Positions 1-12,211 of a stretch of DNA of 64,000 nucleotides are shown in pieces. The notes under the pieces were generated by a model. The model made no database searches, had not been told where the DNA came from, and saw only the letters and a program-made list of their open reading frames with translations. The stretch is from Trebouxia sp. TZW2008 (lineage: Eukaryota; Chlorophyta; Trebouxiophyceae; Trebouxiales; Trebouxiaceae), in contig BDIU01000369.1 in the NCBI GenBank assembly GCA_002118135.1, forward strand, positions 1-64,000, read 5' to 3'. The translations under genes and the position numbers were made by a program. The first letter of the stretch is position 1, and the number at the start of each line of letters is the position of its first letter.

Positions 1-207
1 GGTTCTGCAAATTGCATAATTAATTCAGGTCGACCCAAAATAATTCTGCCACGTTCCCTGCAATCTGAATCTGCTCCCAGGGCTTCGAGGAACAGCCCTG
101 AGTGTTTCAATGTGCCTTGTCGGTGCGTCCCTGCGCATGCCGATCTCGTCTCGACTCACCGCTACGGACGGCACGGTCAGTGGTTGCGCTGGTGCAGCGT
201 ACATGGG

Positions 208-3200
208 ATGCACCTGTTGAAAGCGGTGACATTCACGCTCTTGTGCCTTCACGTGTCAGCTCAGTTGAGTGACCCGATTGCTGGTGATCATCAGCTGAAA
301 CCGCTCAACAATGAATTCAAGACACGGGCGGCCACAAAGGATCAAGCAACACCGCTGAGGTGCGATGCGATCACATGACGTCGGCTCACCAGCAACGATT
401 CACCAACATATGCTTGAGCGTGGATTGCAGTGACGAGGAGCCCGGTTATAGTCAGTGTCCGCAAAACGTACAGCTCAAATGGACGACAGAAGTCTCCTCG
501 AGCATATACGCTACGCCTGTCATCACAGACTTGTACAGCGATGCTCACAAAGATGTCATAGTCCCTTCCTTCGTCAACCAGCTTGAGGCAAGCACAAGAA
601 GTTCGGCATGTTCACACCAAACTTCCTCAAATTTTGTTCCTCGCTTCCAACTTGCTTGACAGCATGCAGATCATCGATGCAGCAGATGGCGCTCGAGCTA
701 CAGATTGGGAAGGCCACCACCAGTCTGCCCTGCACACCTCCCCACTACTATTTGATATAGACTATGATGGTGTTCAGGACATTCTTGTTGCAACATATGA
801 TGGCGACATCATGGCATTCAAAGACACTGTGAGTGCCCTCGCAGTGCAGTGCTTTGCCCACGGCGATTGCCATTGATGTCTCGTTTCTGACCCTGCTGGC
901 CTCAGAATGTAGCTTGTCATGCACATTTTGTCATGCGCTTTCTGGTTTTGCACAGGGCGAGGCCCTTTCATTGGCACACAGCTTCTTTGTGCCACCTCTC
1001 AAAGTGCGCAAGGACTGGTTTGAGGGCCTCAACCCAGACCCTATTGATCATAATCACCCAGATGTTGGCAACCTTGCTGATGCTGAAGCTGATGGTGATG
1101 ACGAGGTACATACTCAAGCCCTCCAGCCCAAAGCATTGTTTTGCTATGGACGCAGAGCGACTGACTTTGCAGCAGTGTGATCCTCCCTGCAACCAGCAGC
1201 CTCAGACATGTCACACTGCTGAGCCTGCTGCTGCAGGACCTCAGAGCGCTTTCTAAGAGGGTACAATTCCGTGGGCAGCGTCAGACAACTGCTGATGCCA
1301 AAGCTGTATCAGACAGCAGTCAGCCACGCAGACACCTGCTAGCAGAACAGGACATAGATCAGAATCTGTCAGCCACTGAAGCAGATATCACACAGACTCA
1401 GCAGGAGCCCAGAGTAGATGAACAGGACCTGCAGCAGCAGCAAGTTCAGCAGCTGGAAGCAGGTATAGCTGCAGAACAACAGCAGCGACAGCAGCAGTCT
1501 CCAGCAGCAGAGCAAGCGCAACAGCAGGCACAGCAAACAGCTGAGCAATACTCTGCTGGGCAACGGTCAATTGACGCACAGACTCAGAGCCCAACAGAGC
1601 AGCAGCAGCAGCAACAGCAACAGGGAACTCAGCAGCAGGATGCTCAGCAGCAACATGCTAGTCAGCAGCAGGAAAGCCGACAGCAACAGCAGCAGCAACA
1701 GGAGGCTACGCATCAGCAGGAGGGACTGCAGCAGAGGGGCACTGCACTTGGGGCTGGCTTGGTAAGTGCAGGCCTTACAGTGGAACAGGCTGCTGACAAG
1801 ACCCAGGAACATGCTATGGCTGCCATGATGGGGGCCCCGCCCCAGTGGGGAGGCCGCTTTGATAACAGGTAACAAGTGTCACGTGATTTTCTTGAAATAC
1901 TCATTCGCTGAATAGGGCAAAGTCAAGCCAGAAGCAGACTGCAGCTGCTGCGTCTCAGAGCACCGGCCAGCTACCCTTTGTCCCTGTCTAACGAGCATGC
2001 ACGATAGTTATCAAAACGTGGTGGTTGCATGATTGGCTTGCCTGCTTCAGCGCTGATGTTCAACACCTTTGCGTGCTACAGCGGCAGTTGAGCATGCCAC
2101 AGCAAGTTGGTTAACTGCTGCTTTGAGTGCTTGTGTTTTGCTGTCTAGCAGCTTCTGTTAAACCTGTGTATAAGGAGCCCAGCATTCTAAGCTGCCTCAA
2201 GCAGCTGCTGTTAATCTTGTGTGTCTTTGACAAGACGTCCTGTGCTGTCACTAGCAGCTGTCATGTCTGTATGATGAGTCAAAAGTCACACTGCATGCTG
2301 TCATCTTCAGGTATGATGACTACCTGTTGGATGACTCATCCTCCCAGCATGGTGACTACGATGAGGTGCGGACAGAGCACGGCTGGGAGGTAGATTCCTT
2401 CTTCCGGCCACCCCGGGTGCAGCAGCAGGGATTTGTGTGGCTGGACCCCCATATCCTTGCCAACCCTGCCATTGCTGACATTGATGGGGATGGACAGGAG
2501 GAACTGGTTGTTGCTGTCTCCTACTTCTTTGATGCTGACCAGTACAGTCGCCCGGTAGGCTGCCACTCCAAATGCCCATTTGATACATGTGTTGGTACCG
2601 TGCACAGTCTGCCGTTGGTGAAATTGATGGGTATGCGCAGGATTAGGGCGCCACTGTGCTTGTCTCAATGGCGTTTGCATCTTGTTGGGTTATGATATGT
2701 AACACAGTCTGCTGTTGCTGACACTGAAGGGGATGGACAGGAGATCTGGTTGTGGCCATATCCTTCTTTGACCCTGACCAACCACTGCCGGCCAGGAGGC
2801 TGCCACCCTGTACCTGTGTAACGGCTGTTGTTGTAAGAGCAACAACTGCACGACAGCTTAGTGCTAGGCTGTCTCTGTAGAGAACAGGAATGTCAGGACA
2901 GGTTTGGGCATGTCTGTATACATATCTCATGCTTGCCCTACCTGTGAGCACAGATCACCGCCCATGTATGACGCCTTGGTTGCTGCAGGGTCAAGCAAAG
3001 ACACTACCCAAGGACGTCGACACCAGTCAGTACGTGGGTGGAGGCATTGTGGTCTTCAACCTGCGTTCTAGGAATCTGAGGTGGCAGCAGCATCTGGATT
3101 TGTCCACTGATCACACCCAGTACAGAGCCTACATCTACTCAGCACCCACATTGGTAGACATCAACAGAGATGGCAAGATGGAGATCATTGTCGGCACATC

Positions 3201-6200
3201 CATGGTGAGCTGAGCTGTGCTGTGCTGCGCTGTGCCATGCTGTGCTGTGCTGCGCTTCTCTGCGCTTTGCTAAGCTGTGCTGAGCTGGGTTGGGCTGAGG
3301 CTGCATTCACCTTGTTGCCATCAACCGGCAACATTTGCTTGACACCTCAGACAACTCCCATGCTTGTTCTGCACGCACACAAGTTTCCTGCAGGCTTTTT
3401 GACGCGTGCATATCCTGAACACATGTTCTTCCTCACGCAGGGCTTTCTGTACATGCTGAAAACGATGAAGGGCAAAGCATGGCGGGGTAGCCTTTGCAGA
3501 TGGGTGACATCTAAGCCCAAGTGGCTGATGACAACAATCCTTTTCTCAATACATGTGATGTGTGACGCAGAGCTTGCTGTGCATGTTTTGAATCCATGTA
3601 TTGTCCAATGCAGGGCTTTCTGTACATGCTGAACTGTGGGGCAGAGCATGCCGGGTTGGCCTCTGCAGATGGGCGACATTCAAGCCCAAGTGGCTGTTGC
3701 AGAGATCAACAGTGATGGCTTTCTAGAGGTGGTGGCTGCAGACGCCCTAGGCAATGTGATTGCCTTCAATCTAAAGGCTGAGGAGTTACGGGAGACGCCA
3801 TTCACCTGAATCCATGCATTCTCTGATGCAGGGCTTTCTGTACATGCTGAACTGTGAGGGGCAAAGCATGCCGGGTTGGCCTCTGCAGATGGGCGACATT
3901 CAAGCCCAAGTGGCTGATGACAACAATCCTTTTCTCAATACATGCGTTGTATGACACAGAGCTTGTTGTGCATGTTTTGAATCCATGCATTGTCCAATGC
4001 AGGGCTTCCTGTACATGCTGAACTGTGAGGGGCAGAGCATGCCAGGTTGGCCTCTGCAGATGGGTGACATTCAAGCCCAAGTGGCTGTTGCAGACATCAA
4101 CAGTGATGGCTCCCTGGAAGTGGTGGCTGCAGATGCCCTAGGCAATGTGGCCGCCTTCAATCTGAAGGCTGAGGAATTGTGGGAGCGACATGTCGCCAGC
4201 CTTGTTGCCTCAGTAAGTCCAGTGCTTGTGTGGGTAGCCCATGATTGCCAGCACTTGCAGAAAGAGCAAATGGTTTCAAGTAATAGGCTATGTTGCTGCC
4301 TTCAACATGTAAGATGAGAAACTGTGGGAGCAGCATGTTGCCAGCTTGCTTGCCTGGGTATGTTGTGCCTCTTGGGTACTGCATGAGTGGTGGTACCTGT
4401 CAGTAGCAGAAGAGCATTTATAGTACTCTCTGGCTGCTGCTGTCTAATTGGTGTTCTCTACCAGCACACATTGTTGTTCAAAATGGAACAACGCAGCATG
4501 CAATCTCAGTGTTACCACCCAGGTCAAATGCCAGCAAGAGCTGCTATGGACCGCCCCAAAGTGCCGTCAGCATGCAAGTGAGCAGGTTTGCTGAATCATT
4601 CATTCAAGCAAAGCCCAGGTGCTATGGTCATCTTCCTGCAGGCTGTGACCTTTGGCGACATCAATGGCAATGGTGAATTGGAAGTTGTGTTTGGAACACA
4701 GTCTGGTGACATCTTTGCTGTGTCTGGCAAGACAGGCAGAGACCTACCTAACTTTCCTTTCAGAACCCGTTACCGCATTTTTTCCTCAGTGCCTATTCGT
4801 TTGGGTATCAGCCAAAGTCACAAGCTTTTGTGCCTGCAGGCATTCACCTTTGGAGCTATCAACAGTGATGGTGGAATGGATCTTGTATTTGGCACCCAGT
4901 CTGGTCACGTATTTGGCACCCATTCTGGTCAGATTATTTCTGTGTCTTTTCGCTTCAGTGAAGCCAAAGTCGCAACTCTTGTGCCTGCAGGCAGTGACCT
5001 TTGATGACCTCAATGGCAATGTTGGATTGGAGGTTGTCTTTGGCACCCAGTTTGGCGAAATCTCTGCTGTGTCTCTTCATTCAAGTCAAAGCTCAAGTTA
5101 CAGGCTTTTGTGCCTGCAGGCAGTGACCTTTGGCGACATCAACGGTGATGGTGAACTGGAAGCTGTGTTTGGCACCCAGTCTGGTGACATCTTTGCTGTG
5201 TCTGGCAAGACAGGCAGAGACCTTCCAAACTTCCCATTCAGAACTCATGGCCGCATTTCTGCCTCTGTGCTCATTACTCAGCTGAGTCAAGGCGTGAGTC
5301 AGCAGCTGGTTGTCATGTCCTTTGACGGTCATCTATACATGGTGGATGGCATTTCAGGTAGAAGGCATCATCACATCAACACGTGCTGTGCTGTGCTGTG
5401 CTGTGCTGTGCTGTGCTGTGCTGTGCTGTGCTGTGCTGTGCCGTGCCGTGCTGTGCTGTGCTTTGCCGTGCTGTGCTGTGCTGTGCTTTGCCGTGCTTTG
5501 CTGTGCTGTGCTGTGCTACAGTCCTGAGCCACGGATGTCAGGTGCTGCACCTGTTCTGCTGCCTGCTGATTAAAGGCCTATGCAGTTGCATGCTGCTGTG
5601 CTGTATTCAAAGCATTTTGCTACTTGTGCTGATTTTGCCAAGTAGCTGAGAGTTCAATGCTGCTGATAGCTTGTCACACCGCACTGTAGAGTCACAGCAC
5701 CGGCGGCACAGCTCGTTTTGGGTTGCCTGCATGTGTATGACGGACGCAACCATTCCAAGTTGCATTTTGCTGATAGATTCTGAGACTGGTGTTGTAAATC
5801 CATGAGCATTCTGTGACATGGTATGTAGCATGCATGCTGCCAAACGAAAGAAAATGGACTCGTTGTGCAGGCTGTGCTGACACTCTGGACATTGGTGAGC
5901 AGTCATACAGCATGGTGCTGGCAGATGACTTGGACAACAATGGCCGCCTGGACTTGCTGGTGTCCACTATGAATGGCAATGTGTACGCCCTGGAGACTGC
6001 AGCAGTGTACCATCCTATGAAAGCCTGGACATCTGTGGTATGTCATCACAGCCCTGACCTTGATTGCATCCACGGTCTGCACATAAATAAACATCGTTGA
6101 AAGCTGGAAGGAGTATTTCGTGATTGTCCTATGAATGGCAATGTGTATGTCCTGGAGACTGCAGCCGTGTACCATCCTATGAAGGCCTGGACATCTGTGG

Positions 6201-7770
6201 TATGCCATCACAGCCCTGACGTACGGCTGAAACCTGACGGCAGAAACTTATTGCCATGTCACTGCTCATGTGCAAGCGTGCTGGGTAAAAGAGTATGATG
6301 CTTTTCTCTGACCAAAAGTATACCATCCCATGAAGGCCTAGCAATCTGTGGTACGTCATCACAGTCCTTACCTGTACATGCCTGACAGGTTGAGGCATGT
6401 TTGTGTTGCTTGACAATGACGACTGTGGTATGCCACTGCAGCCTTCACCTACGTTTCATTCACAGGAATTGGAACAGTTTGACAGCTGAATCAGGATCCA
6501 TTTCACATGTCATGGCACATGCGCAAGCATGTGGGGTGCATGACAGGAGGATGTATTGCTATCATCAAGAGCACAAAGAGCATGTTTGTGGGATTTGAGA
6601 AGAGCTGTAACATGTCATCACAGCATAATCGCTTCACATGTGATTGCTCATGTGAAAGCGCCTGGGATCAGAAGAGTTTGACACCTGTCAAAAGCTGAAA
6701 GCAGTGTTGCATAAGCAGGTCATTGCTCATGTGCAAGCATGCTGGGGGATTGGCAAAAAGGATGCGCTGCTGTTATACAGGTGCATGGGGTCAATTGCTT
6801 CACCGCTCGTTGGAACTGGCAAGGCATCTCAGCAACAGCGGACACCCGGGTCCCACGTGACGTGGCCGGCCAACGGTTGAGGGTCCGCTTTGAGATTGTT
6901 GACAGGCGGTTTGGGGTGCTGGCTGGGCCGGTCAAGGAGGGGGAGGTGGACCCCAACAGGGTGCAGAGGGGTCCTTACACTGTCTTTCTGACCCTGCAGG
7001 TGGGTCTGTACTCACTGCACATCAGGCTTAGTTTCTCTGAATTGCTTCTAGTCACAGAGGCTCTCATGAGGATGCCTTCTTTTCTTTTCTCCGGGTCCTT
7101 GTACTGTCTTCTTGACCCTGCAGGTGTGCTGTTGCTCTGCCTGCTGAAAGTGATTGCCGTCATGCTTAAATGCTTGAGGATTGCATCGCAAACATCCTGC
7201 TTGAGTGCAGCAATCTGCCAGATCAGAGCACATTCCTCAAATCCATTGTTCCATCAGCTTCCATGATGAAAAAGACAGTATACGCTCATGCTGTAAATTC
7301 GGACCTGTGTCTTAGCTCCCTTTTGTATATCAGTACAAGTCAGTGCTGGGTTGTGAGTGTGCCTGCTTGCAGTCTTGATGCTTGCTGGCATGCTGTGGTA
7401 TAGTACACTGCTCAGTTGCAGCCTGTGACTGCAGGGAATGACAGCTGAAACTATAGGGCGTGGTGATGCCCCAGTGATTGGAATGACAGACACATACACA
7501 CTGCCAGGTGTCTATACATTGGAAGTGCCCTGTCCAACCACTAGATCTACTGGTACCATACATCTGGAATTATGGGATGAAGACAAAGTGTCCTTTGTGC
7601 ACGATTTCAGCCTGTCATTTCACATGAACTACGCCAAACTGCTGAAGTGGCTGGTGGTACTGCCGTTTACAATGATGGCAATGGTGATCATCAATGTTCT
7701 CAGCAATAGGGATCAATGGTCATCAGTATCTTTGCCCACTCTTGCGTCGAGACCAGATCGAAAACATTGA
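208..7770 (+). CDS. DEX1: DEX1-like integrin-alpha/FG-GAP repeat membrane protein
   Basis: Twelve exons: 208-359, 431-587, 670-828, 956-1105, 1237-1868, 2311-2554, 2989-3204, 4003-4212, 5120-5357, 5871-6037, 6781-6999, 7435-7770. All phases close, giving 959 residues (Arabidopsis DEX1 is about 900). Residues 1-18 ([18 protein letters not shown]) are a clear signal peptide, which fixes the start. Family signatures seen: [13 protein letters not shown] near the N-terminus, acidic FG-GAP calcium-type loops such as DIDGDGQEE and [35 protein letters not shown], and a single C-terminal membrane helix at about 917-936 ([17 protein letters not shown]). Exon 5 encodes a glutamine-rich insert (CAG/CAA runs) where plant DEX1 has a disordered linker. 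Known for the family: DEX1 is needed for primexine and pollen-wall patterning. An alga has no pollen, so a role in calcium-linked wall or membrane assembly is only inferred. Intron 2 (588-669) uses a GC donor. Several introns hold decayed exon copies. Confidence 0.93.
2600..2815 (+). repeat. Decayed tandem copies of DEX1 exon 6 tail plus donor
   Basis: The stretch 2711-2809 aligns almost base for base with 2471-2567, the last part of exon 6 and the start of its intron. It keeps the GGGGATGGACAGGAG core and the GTAGGCTGCCA-like post-donor sequence (here AGGAGGCTGCCA). A shorter third copy starts near 2600 (CACAGTCTGCCGTTGG compared with CACAGTCTGCTGTTGC at 2703). The copies lie downstream of the used donor and are frame-broken, so they are intronic pseudo-exon material. 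Confidence 0.85.
3441..4002 (+). repeat. Three upstream tandem copies of DEX1 exon 8
   Basis: Copies begin at 3441, 3614 and 3832 with GGCTTTCTGTACATGCTGAA, each after an AG acceptor; the working exon starts at 4003. Spacings are 173, 218 and 171 bp. Copy 2 runs nearly the full exon length but lacks one base (TGTGGGGC compared with TGTGAGGGGC), so its frame is broken. Copies 1 and 3 run out into the same intron tail (GATGACAACAATCC). Only the last copy is open and has a good donor. Confidence 0.9.
4283..4361 (+). repeat. Downstream copy of DEX1 exon 8 tail
   Basis: This stretch repeats the exon 8 end (4147-4215): GTTGCTGCCTTCAACATG, AACTGTGGGAGCAGCATG and GCCAGCTTGCTTGCCT, followed by a GTATG donor. 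It holds a premature TAA-type break and lies after the used donor at 4213. Confidence 0.8.
4642..5119 (+). repeat. Three upstream tandem copies of DEX1 exon 9
   Basis: Copies begin at 4642, 4840 and 4991, each after a CCTGCAG acceptor; the working exon begins at 5120. Copy 1 (4642-4780) is still fully open and nearly identical in protein sequence ([17 protein letters not shown]) but has no clean donor. Copies 2 and 3 are diverged and shorter. The spacings shrink towards the working exon (198, 151, 129 bp). Confidence 0.9.
5384..5517 (+). repeat. Pentanucleotide (TGTGC)n satellite in DEX1 intron 9
   Basis: About 27 near-perfect units of TGCTG/TGTGC run just after the exon 9 donor. C-to-T variants (CCGTG, CTTTG) cluster towards the 3' end. 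A shorter, more diverged run of the same motif lies at 3205-3300 in intron 7, also directly after a donor. Confidence 0.95.
6128..6450 (+). repeat. Downstream tandem copies of DEX1 exon 10 tail
   Basis: The stretch 6130-6220 repeats 5970-6058 with few changes, including the exon end (AAGGCCTGGACATCTGTG) and the donor-side sequence GTATGCCATCACAGCCC. Weaker copies sit at about 6310-6370 and 6405-6450. All lie downstream of the used donor at 6038. Confidence 0.9.
7084..7130 (+). repeat. Downstream copy of DEX1 exon 11 tail
   Basis: The copy reads GGGTCCTTGTACTGTCTTCT then TGACCCTGCAGGTGTGCTG, repeating the exon 11 end and donor at 6968-7010. It is intronic relative to the used donor at 7000. 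Confidence 0.75.
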
Positions 7771-8429
7771 TTCAAAGTTGCAATTACCGTTTGTTCTTTA
7801 TCCTCGGGCTCATGCTCGGGAAATCTTCTGTTCATCCTCAAGGAATCTGTTTGCCTGGCAATGCATGGCTGCATTTGATACCTACCTTGAAGATTTGACT
7901 GCGTGCACCATATGCAATGCTGTGCATCAGATCGAATCCAAGCAATTTTACAGACGATCGTCCAGCCACTTAAATGATCAACCACCAGTTCTGTGACAAG
8001 ACAACATCGCAGACAGAGTACATCACAAGATCCGCCTCACATTGTACATGTTTATGACAACTCATAACACAAATGAACTTGACAGTATCAACCTCAAGGG
8101 CTGTGTTGTGGTCAGCCAGACTGAAAGGCTAGCGTCAGCAGAAATCTACGAAATGGAGTTGGCAGTACTTGCCATCAAGCTCCAACTCTCAATAATATAC
8201 AAATTGGGGGGCAATCATACTAGACATGAAACAAAGCTTATGAAAGCTGAATAAGCTACGCTTTGCAAGATAGACAGGTGTCACCTCTCAGGTCATGTTC
8301 AGCATCAGATTCACTCAGATATGGCGCTGTGGCCATTCTCTCAAAGAAAAGGATTCAGTCTTCTCAAGCATAAGAGGGTATGCAACTGTATCAGCAGAGG
8401 ACATCAGTATTGTACAATAACATGACACA
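7771..8429. other. Convergent 3' flanks of DEX1 and the lipase
   Basis: This 659-bp interval lies between two converging stop codons. A 69-codon open frame on the plus strand (ATG at 8048) ends in an ordinary stop but matches nothing I recognise and has no splice support. I read the interval as two 3' untranslated regions. Confidence 0.6.
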
Positions 8430-11400
8430 TCAACCAGCATGTTGACTTGCTGCACGCCTCCAATCCTGTATTACGGTTGGTGGCGATTTTGCTTTTGGCT
8501 GGCTGGGTTTCTTGTGAAGCTGCATCTGATGCTGCTGCTTCTGCGCCCTCTCATGTCGTGCATGACGAAGACTCCTGACTTTGCGCTTCATGACTCGTTC
8601 CTTCTCTTGCAGCTGCTCAAACCAGCGAGCAGACCTGAAATTCATTCTGATGGGCTTTGTCTTTGCCTTGAGCACCGCCCCAATCGCTCTGCAGTAGTGA
8701 TCTGGGTTATGGTACCTTGAGATTGCGCCCTCAGGACCATAAGCACCAGGCTCGCTGAGAGTGTCTAGCGGATGAGGGTAGTTCATCATTTCCATGACTG
8801 CTTCCCTGAGTGATGCAGCAGGCTGGCCCTTCTTGGTTTCAGCCAAAGCCACTGGAGCCTTGCTGACTGGAGCCGGGGCATGGGAATGGGCAGACTGGTT
8901 GCTCTTGCTGCCTTTTGAGCTGCCCATTGATTGGGAAGCCTTGCCTTTCGGCTTGTCCAGTGTCTTGACGGCAGCATGGCCAGCATCTGCCAGCTGGCCA
9001 TCTGCCATAGCAGCAAGGCTGGGAGTCTGTCTGTGTGACAGTGCTGCCTCACTGGGTTGCCTGAGTACCCATAGCCCAGGTTCCTGGGGTAGCATGTTGT
9101 GGTAGGGCTCGTCCTTGTAGATGAAACGCAGATCTCTGTCAGGCTGCAGCACCATCATCTTACCCACAAAGAAGTACATCACCACCCTGTAGCACAATGA
9201 GGGACTTTCAGTAAATCAGGCATTTCCAGAGGTTGGTTGCCGCTGCAGCTTCTGCTGCACAATGCGCTGCAACACAGCAGTAAGTAGTTTGTGGAGAAGC
9301 AGCTCTGGGCAAACAGTCAGCACTGCAGACTGATTTCCCTTATGACATGCAAGCTGGACGGCAGCAACTGGACAGCATGCATGTACAGAAGCACACAAGA
9401 TGTTGACTTGCAATCATGCCAAAGCCTTACTGCAGACCATTCAATTCATCATCACGGCTACCACAACAACTTCGCGGGCAGCAATGGTAAGCTCAGGATT
9501 GTCACCTGCCATTGCCCATTAGGCAGTCATGCTCTCTGAAGCCCTCACCAACTCTACGCAGCAGATCTGCCACCAGTGTATAGTCACAAGCAAACGCCCT
9601 GGGCACAATGTCCTTGTTCATGAAGATGTTGCGCACACACCCAGCCTCCAGACCCAAGGCCTGCATGATCCCCTTGCTCTTCAAGTGCCCGTTGTTGTCT
9701 GTCACTGGCTCAGTTGCTGACGTGTCAGGTGTGACTTTGTTGCTGTCTATTGCAGCTTCTGCTTCCAAGTCAACATCACAGGTTTCATTGATGTTACAGG
9801 GCTTGCCGCATGCCCCTTCACAGAAGATTGCTGGGGCACCAAATGTGTAGACGGGGGCTACTGCTGCTTGAGGCAAAACACCACGGTGCTTGTACATCAT
9901 CAGCAGCAGTGTCCCTAAGCTGCCGCCCAGAGAGTGGCCCTGCAATGGCGCAACGTCAAGTCAGCAAACAAGCGATAAGGTACCCCTGCTGAACACAAAC
10001 AGTCAGCAAGACTCACACAATGCTTTCATCAGGTTCACAGATTCAGAGAACAGTGCGCTGAGAAACCAGACGAGCAAACCCACGCCTCAGCAGCAATTGG
10101 AGGATTGTGTTTTCATATGACAAGAACAGCTTGATTTGCACATTACAGAAGGCTGCAAATGGCTTTGCACTGTACAAAGCGTAGTCTCTCAGCATTCAGG
10201 TGACAGTGTTCCTGTGTAGATGGAGAGGTGGCTCACCGTGAATGCGATTTTGGCGAAGGGGCTGGAGGTGAGGTGCTCCTCCACCATGGGCAGGAACCGC
10301 TCATACAACACCTCAGCAGCTGTGTACACCCCTCTGTGCACCTGCAGATCATAGAAGCCCCAACTTATTTATGACGGCTTGAAGGTGATTCAACAAGCGT
10401 GTGAGAACAGTCGCCTGGGCTGCAGAGGTTTCATTACAGCATCCAGGGGTCAGAGACCAATGCTCAAGCATGCTGAGCAGTTTTGGAGATCATGCCATTC
10501 CATCATGCAGCTGCCATCCAGTGTGTTATTGACATACAGACAGTAGTTGTGTGTTCACATGTGTGCAATTTTGGAGACTGCTGCTGCATAGTTGCTTCTG
10601 TGCAGCCGTAGAGCCCTGACAGCGCACATGTGAATCAGACTCCTACCGATGCATACAAGCAGAGCTTGATCTGCTGCCAAAGCTACGTCAACGACAGAAG
10701 CAATACGGGTGTAGCTGACAATAAAAACGACTTGATCGACAAGAGTGCTGAGGGTCAGCTCAGCACAGCATGCAAGGGCATAGGCCAATGGTACGGCAGT
10801 ACCTTGACTCCTAATGCCTTGTCCTCAAACACCACTGGATCAAAGCTGAGATTGACTCGCCAGTGGTCCAGCGTCTCTGAGCCTTGGATGACAAAGTAGC
10901 GTGTGTGCGACACAGGGTCATCACACACAAACCACTGTGTGGGGTCAGCAGCCTGGACACCCTTTGGCGCCTTGCCGTGCTCTTTGTTGAAGTTGGAGCT
11001 GACGGCTGCTGTCACTGTGGCTATCGTGGCTACTGCTGTGCTCTGTCCTGCTGCTGCTGCGCTTTGCATGCGGCTGGTGACTGCGCGAAAGGGCACAGCA
11101 TTGCCAAACGACGCAAAGGGCGCTGCCGCATGAGCTGCCGCTGCTGCTGCAGCAGCCAGGCCTTGCTGTACCAGATCAGCTGGGCTTGTTTGCTTAGGCT
11201 TCTTGGGCTCAGGTTCAAGCTTCCTGGCCAATGCAGCCATTGCTGCCTCCCTAGGCTGCGCCTCATGCTGCAGTTTTGTAGGGCTGACCACCTCCTGCTT
11301 TATTCTTTGAACCTCCCGAGGGCTGGACACCATGCCGTCACCCTCTGTGAGCATCTCTTGCGCTGACTTGGTGCTGTCTGCGTTCTTGAAGAGCCTTGAG

Positions 11401-12211
11401 GTGGTGATGAGATGCAGACGATGCCGCCGCCACAGGGATTCTTTCTGCAGGCAGCACGTCAATGACAATGGTGAGGGGTTGTTGGAGAGGCTGCCTCAAC
11501 GTTGATATGATGACGTATCATGCAGGTATTTGGGATGCAAGGTACAGCAGCCTGTTGCAAGAAGCACAAGAACAACAATTGGGGGCAAGCAAGGGTGCAA
11601 GCAATGCAGCTGCTGCATGTGATACGCACCGAAAGTTTCTCCATGTAGTAAGTTTGAGCACACAGGTTGGCAACCATTCGCACATATCGGGTTTCCATCA
11701 GGCCTGTGGCTCTGAGATACTTTGAAATGTCTGCAGCAGGCTCCTTCTCCTTTTTGCTCTTAGCTTTGTCTTGCACCTTTTCAGCCTACGGGCAAATGGG
11801 CAGTCTAAGACTTGATCAGTATCACAGCCAACATGGCCTCTGCAAGAGAGGACGAACCTGCTTAGCTCGTTTGGCCGCATCGCCCAATACGCTGCTGTCT
11901 GTCTCAGAGCTGACTTCCGCTGCTTGCTCTGCTTGGAAAAACTTCATCACACCCCATAGCTGACCAGCTGCTGCTCGTGTACTCGTTAGAAATATTCGTG
12001 CCGGACCAGAATTTTGCTCTTTTCGTGCAACTTGCGGCAAATCTGCTGCCGCTGAACGAGAAGGCGCTTGCGTAAGGGACGCCACAACGACACGAGCACG
12101 ACGCTGCGGACGAGAGTATAAACGGGGTCTGACATCACGAAGGAAGCTGGAGCTCGTGCTGGCGTGCTGGTGACTGAGCATTCTATCAAGGAGCGCACTT
12201 GGATACGCCAT
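8430..12211 (-). CDS. Plastid lipase, class 3 (PLIP-type)
   Basis: Six exons on the minus strand: 12211-11858, 11785-11630, 11444-10803, 10341-10237, 9939-9506, 9186-8430. All phases close, giving 815 residues. The N-terminus is rich in Ser, Arg and Ala and poor in acidic residues, as expected for a chloroplast transit peptide. The lipase_3 core contains [20 protein letters not shown], then VHRGVY, the nucleophile elbow GHSLGG (Ser about 422), NKDIVPR (Asp about 529) and EHDC (His about 556), giving a complete Ser-Asp-His set. After the core come [16 protein letters not shown] and a basic C-terminal tail. This order matches plant PLASTID LIPASE proteins, which release acyl chains from thylakoid galactolipids or phosphatidylglycerol and feed them to oil synthesis. 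The substrate here is inferred. A cysteine-containing insert ([12 protein letters not shown]) follows the nucleophile strand. Exon 3 carries an alanine-rich linker. Confidence 0.93.

Noticed and set aside
1369..1875. Leucine-rich minus-strand frames opposite DEX1 exon 5
   Set aside because: Shadows of the CAG/CAA-rich coding exon on the other strand.
5310..5649. Cys-Ala-Val repeat proteins read from the (TGTGC)n array
   Set aside because: A by-product of a pentanucleotide satellite, which is open in several frames; it lies in an intron.
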